From an uncultured Christensenella sp. (GTDB lineage: Bacteria > Bacillota > Clostridia > Christensenellales > Borkfalkiaceae): a stretch of 64,000 bases of DNA. The stretch is from contig CAJUME010000010.1 in assembly GCA_910587015.1 (NCBI GenBank), forward strand, positions 186,001 through 250,000, given 5' to 3'. This document shows positions 7,895-15,923 of this stretch, piece by piece; position 1 is the stretch's first letter, and the number at the start of each line of letters is the position of its first letter. The notes under the pieces are model-generated. The model was given only the letters and a program-made list of their open reading frames with translations. It was not told the origin of the DNA and made no database searches. The position numbers and the translations under genes were made by a program.

Positions 7895-8707
7895 TTGCAG
7901 CCATTTGCGTTGACAAAAATTGCGATTGCTTTATCTATAAGAAATAGCGCGGAGTTAGATGAGGATAAGTTGGTACAAATGGAAATCGCGCGACGAGCGA
8001 GCAAGCGAAAGACCGCTGACAAAACCATTACAGAGCAGGGCAAGTATAGCGGAAAATTTGCATTAACGGAACTGCTCGTTTGCGGCGAGTGTGGCAGTCC
8101 GTATAGAAGAATAACGTGGACGAAAAAGGGTAAGAGCAGAAAAGTGTGGCGGTGTTTGAGCAGGATAGAACACGGAACGCAATACTGCGCTCATTCAATA
8201 AGTGTTGATGAAGAAAAATTAAAGAACGCAATATGTCGCGCATTGAATAAAATTATAGAGCATAAGCAGGAAGCTATTGATTTAATAATGTCAAATTTGT
8301 CTTATGCGGTTACGGGAGATGACGATGTATTATACGTTTCTTCGATTGAGAATCAATTAAAAGAGCTTGACGAAGAAATGGATAGGGCGGTGCGGTTAAG
8401 CCAAAACAGCGAGGGTGATCCCGAACGGTTTCGACAAATGATAAGCGAGCTATGTCGGCAAATGACGGCGTTGCGGCAAGAGCTTGAATTGACAAAAGCA
8501 AAGTTGGCAACGAACGAAAAGGTGAGCGCGGAGATTGAACGAATAAGAGAAACGTTATCCGATGAAACGGTTAAGTTTAGCGAATATGATGAGATTACGG
8601 TGCGCCGCCTTGTTGAGTATATAAAGGTAATGGCAGAGGGAAAAATAATCGTTGTGCTGAAAGGCGGGATGTCCGTAGAAGAACCCATAGAAGAAAAGTC
8701 CGAGTGA
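7895..8707 (+). pseudogene. Large serine recombinase, 3' remnant
   Basis: The open frame encodes the zinc-ribbon and coiled-coil end of a large serine recombinase: CGECGSPYRR...WRCLSRIEHGTQYCAHS gives the four zinc cysteines, followed by long charged helices. The resolvase-type catalytic domain with its nucleophilic Ser, and most of the recombinase domain, are missing. No proper start codon exists, and recognisable homology begins only around 7950. It should be inactive as an integrase. A terminator follows at 8695. Confidence 0.8.
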
Positions 8708-8723
8708 TTTGCTCGGACTTTTT
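8695..8723 (+). terminator. Terminator of the recombinase remnant
   Basis: AAAGTCCGAG and CTCGGACTTTTT flank a 7-nt loop. The recombinase stop codon lies within the hairpin. Confidence 0.85.
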
Positions 8724-8801
8724 AGTGCAAAATGCTTGTTGAAAGTCAAATATTTGTGATATTATTAGATTATGAATTAGTGCGAGAGAGGTAATATTTT
8801 T

Positions 8802-9296
8802 ATGGTCAATATATTTAAACTGCCCATATATAACTGTTCCCCAAATCAAATAATTCAGAACTACTTAATTGAAAGAGAGAAACGTGTTCAAGAATTAGAA
8901 ATGTTGGGATGGGAGAAAAGTAGAGCCTCTGATCATTATACTCGATTACATATCAAAATGACTGATCCAGATAATTATATCATTGGATATTTATATGTGG
9001 ACTATTGTAATGATTGCTTTCAATATAGATTAGGTGTTTGCAAAAGGGCTAATTCGAATAGGGCATATAAAATGCCATTATATACTACTACAAAACACTA
9101 TATGCAAGTACATCATATAAATGGTGTATATGATTGCCCCAATAATATGAGCAATGCGGAAATAGCTATAATGCTGAAAGAATCAATAGATATGATATGT
9201 GCCAATGACCTTAAAGGCTTATATTGTGATAGGGATTCGTTTAATAAGTTGAATAATCATATTGATTATAAAGCATTGATATCTGATATTAAGTAA
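8802..9296 (+). CDS. Hypothetical protein
   Basis: A 164-aa soluble protein, not recognised. It has several Cys (CNDC, VCKR) and many Tyr/Asn residues and no signal peptide. GAGAGG lies 10 bases before the ATG. It is the last gene before the right copy of the 22-bp inverted repeat, so it probably travelled with that block. Strongly AT-rich. Confidence 0.6.
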   Translation: MVNIFKLPIYNCSPNQIIQNYLIEREKRVQELEMLGWEKSRASDHYTRLHIKMTDPDNYIIGYLYVDYCNDCFQYRLGVCKRANSNRAYKMPLYTTTKHYMQVHHINGVYDCPNNMSNAEIAIMLKESIDMICANDLKGLYCDRDSFNKLNNHIDYKALISDIK

Positions 9297-9325
9297 TTAC
9301 AGCTTTTTGATGTTATTTTGGTGGG

Positions 9326-9347
9326 CAGTATTTTCGTCCTACAAAGA
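9326..9347 (-). repeat. Right copy of the 22-bp inverted repeat
   Basis: Perfect reverse complement of 5287-5308. Both copies also share GTCCTACA in direct orientation (5308-5315 and 9335-9342), each followed within about 15 bases by a strong hairpin terminator. Confidence 0.9.
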
Positions 9348-9351
9348 CAGC

Positions 9352-9388
9352 AAAGCGGGGAAAGTATATAACACTTTCCCCGCTTTTT
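9352..9388 (+). terminator. Terminator hairpin at the right border
   Basis: AAAGCGGGGAAAGT-N7-ACTTTCCCCGCTTT followed by further T; a 14-bp perfect stem. From 9389 to 9497 no gene is visible. Confidence 0.85.
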
Positions 9389-9497
9389 ATTATTCTGATG
9401 TTTAATTCACCCATAAACTATTTTTGTTAATTTCTTGCAATATATACTCCTGCGAATAGGTCGTATAGCCCCTGTCCGAGCTAATTATTTTCTTTTT

Positions 9498-10103
9498 TCA
9501 CGAAGATAATATTTTCATATATTCCTCATATTCCAAAGGTATTGGTCTATTAAATATTAGGTCTTTCATGGGGTCTACATTTTTTCCAAGCTTGTAACAT
9601 AGATATAGCCTTTCGTTGAACTCCGCATAAATGCGGACATTCGTAAGCTCGTATCGGTCTATTGTTTCGTTGTCTGTGAATGCTATCTCGGAGACAATCT
9701 CTTTCTGCACAGTTCCCTTTACCAGCCATCCGCCGCCCGAGCCCATCATCAGCACTTTCCGCTCGTGAGGCGTTCCTTTCCATATAGGTATTTTCCTGAT
9801 GCCGGCGGCGTCCATTTGTATGTGATATTCCGGCGGCTGGTAGCCATTCAGCGGCGCTATCTTCTGTACAAAAACATTGCTGTTTGCAATAAACTGTCTT
9901 GTCACATACGCACAGAATAAAATTGGCGCTTCGCTCAGAACTACGTTATCCCATTTATTGTCTGTGTTAAAAAGATTGAACACCAACAATCTGGCCTCAT
10001 CGAGCATCTGTGCCAGAACATAGACGTTCTCAGCCCTATTTTCATCTTTGCACCTTGTCTCGATACTGATTACTCTGTTCGTTCTCCAAACAACTCTGTT
10101 CAT
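9498..10103 (-). CDS. Possible Imm26-like immunity protein
   Basis: A 201-aa soluble protein. The first half (VYVLAQMLDEARLLVFNLFN...PILFCAYVTRQFI) loosely resembles the Imm26 immunity fold, but this is a weak match by eye. Its ATG overlaps the stop of the upstream integrase-like fragment by four bases (ATGA), with AAAGGA upstream. If it is an immunity protein, its cognate toxin is not in sight. It may be cargo of the degenerate mobile element. Confidence 0.5.
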   Translation of the reverse strand: MNRVVWRTNRVISIETRCKDENRAENVYVLAQMLDEARLLVFNLFNTDNKWDNVVLSEAPILFCAYVTRQFIANSNVFVQKIAPLNGYQPPEYHIQMDAAGIRKIPIWKGTPHERKVLMMGSGGGWLVKGTVQKEIVSEIAFTDNETIDRYELTNVRIYAEFNERLYLCYKLGKNVDPMKDLIFNRPIPLEYEEYMKILSS

Positions 10104-10387
10104 CTTTTTTCCTTTCTCGTTATATCAAAGCTCTTGGACGCAATCTCGATATTGTAACCGTCCCTGCGGAACCGAGCCTGATACAAGCCGTTCACATGGC
10201 GGTAGGTTACGATTTTGTCGTTAATGGTAAATAATTTTTTTAAGTAGTCGGGCATAGAATTTATCTCCTGTTTTTTGAATTTGATAAATCCGTTTGTGCC
10301 GTTCTCCTTAAAATAAGCGTTGCGCTCGTCCTCGGACGGTATGTACTTAATTGCGTTTAATACTTTTTGTAATTCGTTGTCTGTCAA
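10100..10387 (-). CDS. Integrase N-terminal-like fragment
   Basis: The 95 residues resemble the arm-binding N-terminus of clostridial tyrosine integrases (EINSMPDYLKKLF, then GLYQARFRRDGYNIEIASKSF). The frame stops where the core-binding and catalytic domains should begin. No tyrosine-recombinase catalytic residues (R...HxxR...Y) occur downstream. It is therefore either a truncated integrase or a free-standing domain; truncation is more likely. Confidence 0.5.
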   Translation of the reverse strand: MTDNELQKVLNAIKYIPSEDERNAYFKENGTNGFIKFKKQEINSMPDYLKKLFTINDKIVTYRHVNGLYQARFRRDGYNIEIASKSFDITRKEKR

Positions 10388-10457
10388 GTATCCTTATTCG
10401 GACAGGCGGCTTTTTATTTTACCGCGCCCTTATAGCTTTGAATACTATGTTCTCTTT

Positions 10458-10688
10458 TCAAAACTGTTTTCCTCCTTCTGAGTTATTTGTATTCAGTTGT
10501 TCTTTTAATGCCGTCCAGCCCGCGTAAATGAGCTGGACTTTTTGTATGTGATGACTTTTGAGGAACTTGTTCAGTTCCTCAAAGTCTTCACGTTTCATTG
10601 AAGTTCCCCAAACCGCGTGGGCGGCTTTGCGTTCCTCTTTGTGTTTGTCTTCATAGCGTTTGTCTATTTGCGACTTGGGTTGTTTCAT
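10458..10688 (-). CDS. Small hypothetical protein, mobile-element type
   Basis: A 76-aa basic protein, not recognised. Its start overlaps the stop of the TnpV-like gene by four bases, so the two are translationally coupled. Its predicted helical character and position suggest an accessory factor of the element. Confidence 0.5.
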   Translation of the reverse strand: MKQPKSQIDKRYEDKHKEERKAAHAVWGTSMKREDFEELNKFLKSHHIQKVQLIYAGWTALKEQLNTNNSEGGKQF

Positions 10689-11050
10689 ACGACTTCCTCC
10701 GTATAAATTAATTCGCTTAAAATTTCTTCCTCGATTGCGTGTTGTAGAGCGGTCAGCCTACGGTAATCTTCCATAAACTCGCCCGTCCGCTTGTACAGCG
10801 GAGAAAGGGATAGTTTTGTGTAGAGGACATTGTACATATTCTCGGCTTGCTTGTCCACGCCGTGAAGATAGGTAGGGAGGTCGTCTATCGTCCAGTCGAG
10901 CCCTTTGTCTTCCAGATATTTGCGCTTGAGCGTTCCGTACTTGCCGTAAACGTGCTTTTGCGGTTGTACAAGTTTCTGATGCCTTTTAATCTCGTCCACC
11001 GTTAAGCCTTCATTTCTTTCGGCTTTCGCCAATAATTCCTTGTCTGTCAT
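10685..11050 (-). CDS. TnpV-like transposon protein
   Basis: The region VYGKYGTLKRKYLEDKGLDW, then VDKQAENMYNVL and a C-terminal EEEILSELIYTEE, matches the layout of TnpV proteins from Tn4451-type and related clostridial elements, whose precise role is unclear. I chose the ATG at 11050, 12 bases after GGAGG; the longer reading frame up to 11101 has no ribosome site. It lies between the MobV-like gene and a coupled small gene. Confidence 0.65.
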   Translation of the reverse strand: MTDKELLAKAERNEGLTVDEIKRHQKLVQPQKHVYGKYGTLKRKYLEDKGLDWTIDDLPTYLHGVDKQAENMYNVLYTKLSLSPLYKRTGEFMEDYRRLTALQHAIEEEILSELIYTEEVV

Positions 11051-11153
11051 CTTCTGCAAACACCTCCGATGCAAAATGTTAATACGATTATAACGATCCA
11101 AAAAAATTTGTCAAGACCCTGGCTCAAGATAATTTCCCAAATTTATAAAAATT

Positions 11154-11942
11154 TTAATAGCGGTAGGGTGAGTCGTCAAAATCTAGAATAAAATCGTACT
11201 TATCGTCTTCATATCTTCCGAAACGCATTCTCTGTTCGAGGCATGTGTTTCTGAAAGGCGAAGTGCTTTTGCCACGCACGGCACCGTACTTTTCGGAAAC
11301 CTTTTTGAAGAAGTCTTCCTGCAAGTCTGAATACGAAGTTAATCCGCCGCGCTGTTTCCAGAATTCTGTTCGGCATAAAAGCGGACTGTCAAAGTTTTCT
11401 TTTTCACGATAAAGCGGTTCGCCGTTTTCGTCAGTCAACTGCAAAAGTGTACCGTAATCGTTTTTCTCTTTACTCATAATCTTCGCTTTCCATTTAGGCG
11501 TTACCGGCAAGTAATAGACAAATAGATTTCGTCTGTTCGGCTCGGTAATTATAACCGCACAGATAATGTTCTCATCTGTGCGGAGATATCCTATTTTGTC
11601 CACGGCATAATCATAGCACTTACGAAAGTATGCTTCAATTTCTTCCTCATCGGGGAAATCGTCCCAGAACTCTTTATTACCGCCGAATTGCAGACATTCC
11701 AAAACAACGTTACGCTTTCGTTTATTGAACTGTGCGTTCAGTTTAGATTTTGTTGCTGTCCAAGCCTGTTCCGTTGAACAATAAATAGTCTTTATATATT
11801 CAACCTCAAATTCCTGTTCACATCTTGAAAGGTAGTCGTCCACAGTATGTAACTCGTTCATATAGTGAGCCAACACAGAAATAGTTGCATGCTTGTCTCG
11901 CGGAAGTTTCCACGGCGCAATTTCTTCTGGTAACAAATCCAC
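11154..11942 (-). CDS. Divergent MobV/Pre-like relaxase, probably non-catalytic
   Basis: The 262-aa protein resembles Mob/Pre plasmid-mobilisation relaxases in its central part (EIEAYFRKCYDYAVDKIGY, then ICAVIITEPNRRNLFVYYLPVT and YSDLQEDFFKKVSEKYG). In active members the second segment reads like HxDExxPHxH; here those metal-binding histidines are replaced. The start is GTG at 11942 with AGGA 5 bases upstream. It heads the minus-strand remnant operon. It could be a decayed relaxase or a repurposed DNA-binding protein. Confidence 0.45.
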   Translation of the reverse strand: MDLLPEEIAPWKLPRDKHATISVLAHYMNELHTVDDYLSRCEQEFEVEYIKTIYCSTEQAWTATKSKLNAQFNKRKRNVVLECLQFGGNKEFWDDFPDEEEIEAYFRKCYDYAVDKIGYLRTDENIICAVIITEPNRRNLFVYYLPVTPKWKAKIMSKEKNDYGTLLQLTDENGEPLYREKENFDSPLLCRTEFWKQRGGLTSYSDLQEDFFKKVSEKYGAVRGKSTSPFRNTCLEQRMRFGRYEDDKYDFILDFDDSPYRY

Positions 11943-12027
11943 GTCTTTCCTACTCCAAATATAGTTGTATATTTTTCACCTCCTTAATTTATTTCCGTTT
12001 ACGGAAGCGGATTTCCGAAGGATAGCA

Positions 12028-12056
12028 AAGTCGGCTCCTTGTTCAAGAGCCGACTT
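12028..12056. repeat. Inverted repeat in the divergent intergenic region
   Basis: AAGTCGGCTC and GAGCCGACTT are perfect complements around 9 bases, with no T-tract on either side. A smaller dyad, TTCCG-TTTA-CGGAA, lies at 11993-12006. Either could be an operator or a relic of an element end. Nothing else is evident in 11943-12136. Confidence 0.55.
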
Positions 12057-12136
12057 AACGTTCCTCACTATATAAGCCGCGAGAACACCCGTTTTATGCA
12101 GAAATTTCAAAAAAAGTTTAAAAAAATTAAAATCTA

Positions 12137-12165
12137 TTGACAAATATATGATTTTGTGCTATTTT
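12137..12165 (+). promoter_or_regulatory. Promoter of the RNase III-like/viperin operon
   Basis: TTGACA and TATTTT spaced by 17 bases. Transcription should start near 12172, giving a leader of about 197 nt before the GTG start codon, in which I see no coding region. Confidence 0.75.
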
Positions 12166-12368
12166 GATAATAGCAGAACCGAAAAGCTCATACTCTTTTC
12201 CAAGATATCAGAAGAAAATTATCGCACGAATACCTATGTGGTAGTCGTAATATCGAAGGATAGACTATCGGCTAAGACATTAATATTAATCTCAAAGCCT
12301 TCTTTGGAAGTTCTGTTAGGGGTGATATCATTCCGTAGCAACAGAATAATTTTAAAGGAGGCACAACC

Positions 12369-14708
12369 GTGAATCGTAGAAACGGGGTTGGCCTTGATTG
12401 GCCAACCTTTTTTGATTTGACAAAAGAAGGAAAAGAAAAATTTTTAAAACAAGTCAAAGTAGATAATGTTGAAAATTTTAAATGGGATCAATATAGATTT
12501 CTTTTTGATTTTGATAGACAATCTATTTCGGACGAAAGCTTCGATGCCGCATTAAGAATTGAGGTTCTTAATTTCTGCATTGAAGAGACAAATTTTGCTG
12601 CCGATATTTTATCGGAAGAGGACTATTCTAAATGTTTAGAAGTGTTTAAAAGGAAACAATATGACAGCAAATTGCTTAAATCACTTTTAGGTGCATTTAT
12701 ATGCTTTTTGTATCGTCAAGAACAGAAATCGGCAGGAAAGAAGTTAGCATTGTATCTTGAAAGAGATATAAAGAAGCGTGTTAATGAACTTCGCGAACAA
12801 GAAGTAGAAAAAAACTTCATGCCTTTAAAAAAGCAAATTGACAAAATTGCGGCAGGGGTTAAAGGGTACTGTTATTTAGTGGCTGAAACCCCGAGCAGAT
12901 ATGGCGTGCGGGTAGATCTTGATTGCAGAATCAAGACAGAATTAAATGAATATTTAAATAAAAAATATTCGTATAATTTTAATGCGCTTAACGGCAATTG
13001 GAACTTAGGGTTACTTGTGATTTCCAGCGATCATAGAGCCGATATAAATCAAATATTTTTGAAAGTTCTGTACAATGACAACGCATTTTGGGAAAAGCAT
13101 AAGCAGTTTAGCTTTATAGCATTTATTGAAACGGTTTATGATGTTAATGACCGTCGTCACGCAGAAAAGATTCTTGACCATATCTTTACTGAAATTATAA
13201 AAAATCAATATGGTAAAGCGATTATTGAAAAGTCTTTACCGCTGATATGTTTGAAAAAAAAAGAGTTTATATGCGGATTAGAATGGCGGACTTTCAGATT
13301 TACGTTTGACAGGTTTAAGAATTCCTGCAATCTTAAAACTCTTTCCGAAGATAATTTATGTTATCCGTTTACAACAGTAATTGATGTGGAGGATAAGTTA
13401 AATCAAGGCAAACAGATAGTTGAAGAATTTTTGCAAGAGATTTATCCCGATGACTTCAATGAGGTTTTGAGAATTTTAAAAGCTGAAATAGTAGCTCCGA
13501 GTAGTGCTTTTTCTGCAAGAAAGCAAGCGTTAAGTGATGTTAACGGGCAAAAAGTTGTCTCGGAAAAAGATTTTGACGAGTGGAACGTGCGTCATATATT
13601 TGACTACCCTACGTTTGGTTATCACAATAAAGTTTTAGATAGGGATGCCGTTACCGTTTATTGCCCTGAATATTTTTCCGCCGAAAATATATGGAATAGA
13701 CTTTATCTAAAAGCGTTTTATATGCTCAAATTGGTAAAGGACAAAGCTATTTGCTTTGCTAACTTGTTTGAAGTTTATTATGATCTGTTTCAATTTATTG
13801 AGGAAAAAACAGGAATAAAAACTTCATATCAGCGGAACACGGCTGGTCGCAACGAGGCGTACATCAAGTTAAAATCCATATTAAAACAATATGGCGTAAA
13901 TATTTCAGACAAATACAAATCAAATTACATAATATCTCTTTTAGACAGAAAGGTTGCAATTAGGGAAGAATCTGAGAGATTTCCTGTTTTAGAACAACTC
14001 GGCGATGCTATATACGGGTTTGCGGTTGCGGAAATGTTGTTTTATAGTCCTGATGAGGAAGATATGGCAAAAGCCTATGACGGCTTTGTTTGTGCTAAAT
14101 CACAAATAGAGGTAGCAATAAAAACTGGTATAGATAAACTATATTTATCATCCCGCTCATTGCCGAGAAAATATGAAAGGGATATTCTTATCAATCCTGA
14201 TGATGAAAGTTACGTTATCCAGCAAGAAAGAGAACAGTATGAAAATGATAAGAAGTATATTGCCGATTCATTGGAAATGATAATCGGTACGATATGTAAA
14301 GATTGCGGCTATAAAACGGCAATTGATTTCACAAAACAAGTTTTAAGAGAAACTTTTGACGATCAATTCCCAATAGAACTTCGTTGGGGAGATAATCAAA
14401 ATTCGAATATCGACAGGGACTATTGGACAAGAATACTCCCAGCGCCTTATTCGCATTGTGAGCCTTCACACAAGATGTTTTGGGATGCTTTTGATAAGTT
14501 TTTTAAGGCTTATGTCTTGGGAACGGAAGACCGTGAAATACGTCAATTTATAACAAACAGTTTTGGCGATAATAAGCTGTATGACGATATTGGCACGTCT
14601 TATGAAGTAAATCAAGTGTTTTATGAATATTTACATAATGGACTTGAAAGTGCTATTAAAAAATTCAGCAATAGCGTAAAAGAAAACTATAAAAAATTAA
14701 AAAGATAA
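12369..14708 (+). CDS. Large protein with C-terminal RNase III-like domain, viperin partner
   Basis: A 779-aa soluble protein. The first 500 residues are unfamiliar and probably helical. Residues about 500-665 carry both RNase III signatures: LEQLGDAIYGFAVAEML (E542, D546) and ADSLEMIIGTICKDCGY (D633, E636). These match the four acidic residues that bind the catalytic metals in RNase III (E. coli E41, D45, D114, E117). The position of E38 is Pro here. No dsRNA-binding domain is recognisable. The start is GTG with AAAGGAGG. It is followed after 53 bases by the viperin gene. I infer an RNA-cutting or RNA-binding partner in an anti-phage system; housekeeping RNase III is ruled out by its size and architecture. 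Confidence 0.7.
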   Translation: MNRRNGVGLDWPTFFDLTKEGKEKFLKQVKVDNVENFKWDQYRFLFDFDRQSISDESFDAALRIEVLNFCIEETNFAADILSEEDYSKCLEVFKRKQYDSKLLKSLLGAFICFLYRQEQKSAGKKLALYLERDIKKRVNELREQEVEKNFMPLKKQIDKIAAGVKGYCYLVAETPSRYGVRVDLDCRIKTELNEYLNKKYSYNFNALNGNWNLGLLVISSDHRADINQIFLKVLYNDNAFWEKHKQFSFIAFIETVYDVNDRRHAEKILDHIFTEIIKNQYGKAIIEKSLPLICLKKKEFICGLEWRTFRFTFDRFKNSCNLKTLSEDNLCYPFTTVIDVEDKLNQGKQIVEEFLQEIYPDDFNEVLRILKAEIVAPSSAFSARKQALSDVNGQKVVSEKDFDEWNVRHIFDYPTFGYHNKVLDRDAVTVYCPEYFSAENIWNRLYLKAFYMLKLVKDKAICFANLFEVYYDLFQFIEEKTGIKTSYQRNTAGRNEAYIKLKSILKQYGVNISDKYKSNYIISLLDRKVAIREESERFPVLEQLGDAIYGFAVAEMLFYSPDEEDMAKAYDGFVCAKSQIEVAIKTGIDKLYLSSRSLPRKYERDILINPDDESYVIQQEREQYENDKKYIADSLEMIIGTICKDCGYKTAIDFTKQVLRETFDDQFPIELRWGDNQNSNIDRDYWTRILPAPYSHCEPSHKMFWDAFDKFFKAYVLGTEDREIRQFITNSFGDNKLYDDIGTSYEVNQVFYEYLHNGLESAIKKFSNSVKENYKKLKR

Positions 14709-14761
14709 TCTGTTGCATGGAATGATATGAACTCTGAAATAAAACTTTTTTGGAGGTTCAT

Positions 14762-15883
14762 ATGAACGTAATTAATTTTCACTTAACTAACTTGTGCAAT
14801 TATAAATGCACATACTGCTTCGGAAAATTCCCCGATAAAACACAACTTACTTTTGAACAAGCTTGTGCGGTTGTTGACAATATTGCCCGCTGCTTTTCAA
14901 AAAACGGTATTACAGACGGACGAATAAATCTCGCCGGCGGCGAACCGTTACTATGTCCGTATTTGGAAGAGCTAATCGACTATATCAATGCGTATGGAAT
15001 AAAGGTTTCCGTCATTACAAATGGAAGTCTACTTACGGAAGAGATAATCAAAGGTTGGAAGGATAAGGTCTACTGCATAGGATTAAGCATCGACACGGCA
15101 TTGGTAGAAATTAATGTGGCAATCGGTAGGTGCTGTAATAACAAGACAATTTCGACTAAACAATTAATACGCCTGACGCAAGCGATTCATAGGAATGGTA
15201 TAAAGCTTAAAATAAACACTGTTGTTTCCAAGTTAAACATGAATGAGGATATGACCGAACTTTACAAAAGGCTCAAACCGGATAGATTGAAACTGTTGCA
15301 AATGGAAATTGTAGATGGCGTAAACGACTGTGCTAAGAATTTATCTATCAGTAACAGAGCGTTTGATAAGTTTTGCGAGCGTCATAAAAACTGTTGTGGC
15401 GATACTATACCTGAGTATTCAGACGATATGGAAAACTCATATCTTATGATAAATCCGCAGGGGGAGTTTCAGGTAAATAATAAAGGTGAGTATAAAATTT
15501 ATGGAAGCTGTCTTGAAAAAGAGCTGACCGAAATGTTAGATGATGCCGAGATAAGCGAAGAAAGGTTCAACGCGAGATACGGCAAGGGAAGCAAAACTGA
15601 AATTGTTACTACAAAAATTTGCATATTCGGCGGACACCCGACTTGGATTAACGGCATTAAAGAAAGGTTAGTAAACGCAAGGTTTTTTAAGGACAGCGAT
15701 TTGCACAGTCTTGACATCATTCGCAATGCTGAAGAAATCTGGATTCAGTCAAATGCAATCTCACATTCGTTTTATGGTAAAGTGTTGGATGCGGCAAGGG
15801 TAAATGGAATACCCGTTCGTTATTTCGTTTATGCTGGTACAAAGAAGTGCTTGGAACAAATTAAATTCAAAAAGTCATCATAA
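14762..15883 (+). CDS. Prokaryotic viperin (radical SAM) fused to a DUF2325-like domain
   Basis: A radical SAM enzyme of the viperin family, which converts a nucleoside triphosphate to its 3'-deoxy-3',4'-didehydro form, a chain terminator of viral RNA polymerases. Residues 12-19 hold the CxxxCxxC iron-sulfur motif (CNYKCTYC followed by F). Viperin-type segments follow: NFHLTN, INLAGGEPLL, GLSIDTA, INTVVSKLNMNEDM and SYLMINPQGEF. From about residue 283 an extra domain (KICIFGGHP...AISHSFYGKVLDAARVNGIPV) looks like DUF2325, which is not part of usual viperins. The ATG at 14762 is set by TGGAGG five bases upstream. A terminator follows directly. The nucleotide used cannot be told from the sequence. 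Confidence 0.85.
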   Translation: MNVINFHLTNLCNYKCTYCFGKFPDKTQLTFEQACAVVDNIARCFSKNGITDGRINLAGGEPLLCPYLEELIDYINAYGIKVSVITNGSLLTEEIIKGWKDKVYCIGLSIDTALVEINVAIGRCCNNKTISTKQLIRLTQAIHRNGIKLKINTVVSKLNMNEDMTELYKRLKPDRLKLLQMEIVDGVNDCAKNLSISNRAFDKFCERHKNCCGDTIPEYSDDMENSYLMINPQGEFQVNNKGEYKIYGSCLEKELTEMLDDAEISEERFNARYGKGSKTEIVTTKICIFGGHPTWINGIKERLVNARFFKDSDLHSLDIIRNAEEIWIQSNAISHSFYGKVLDAARVNGIPVRYFVYAGTKKCLEQIKFKKSS

Positions 15884-15888
15884 TTTAA

Positions 15889-15919
15889 AGCCGCCGACGG
15901 AATCCCGCCGGCGGCTATC
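15889..15919 (+). terminator. Terminator after the viperin gene
   Basis: AGCCGCCG pairs with CGGCGGCT around an imperfect loop and is followed by atctctttt. It lies between convergent genes and may act on both. Confidence 0.75.
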
Positions 15920-15923
15920 TCTT

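Noticed and set aside
12148..12372. A 74-codon frame whose stop overlaps the GTG of the RNase III-like gene
   Set aside because: Its only ATG lies between the -35 and -10 boxes of the operon promoter, upstream of the expected transcript start, and has no ribosome site.
12369..14708. Housekeeping ribonuclease III (rnc)
   Set aside because: The protein is more than three times the usual length, has no dsRNA-binding domain and lies in an accessory operon with viperin.
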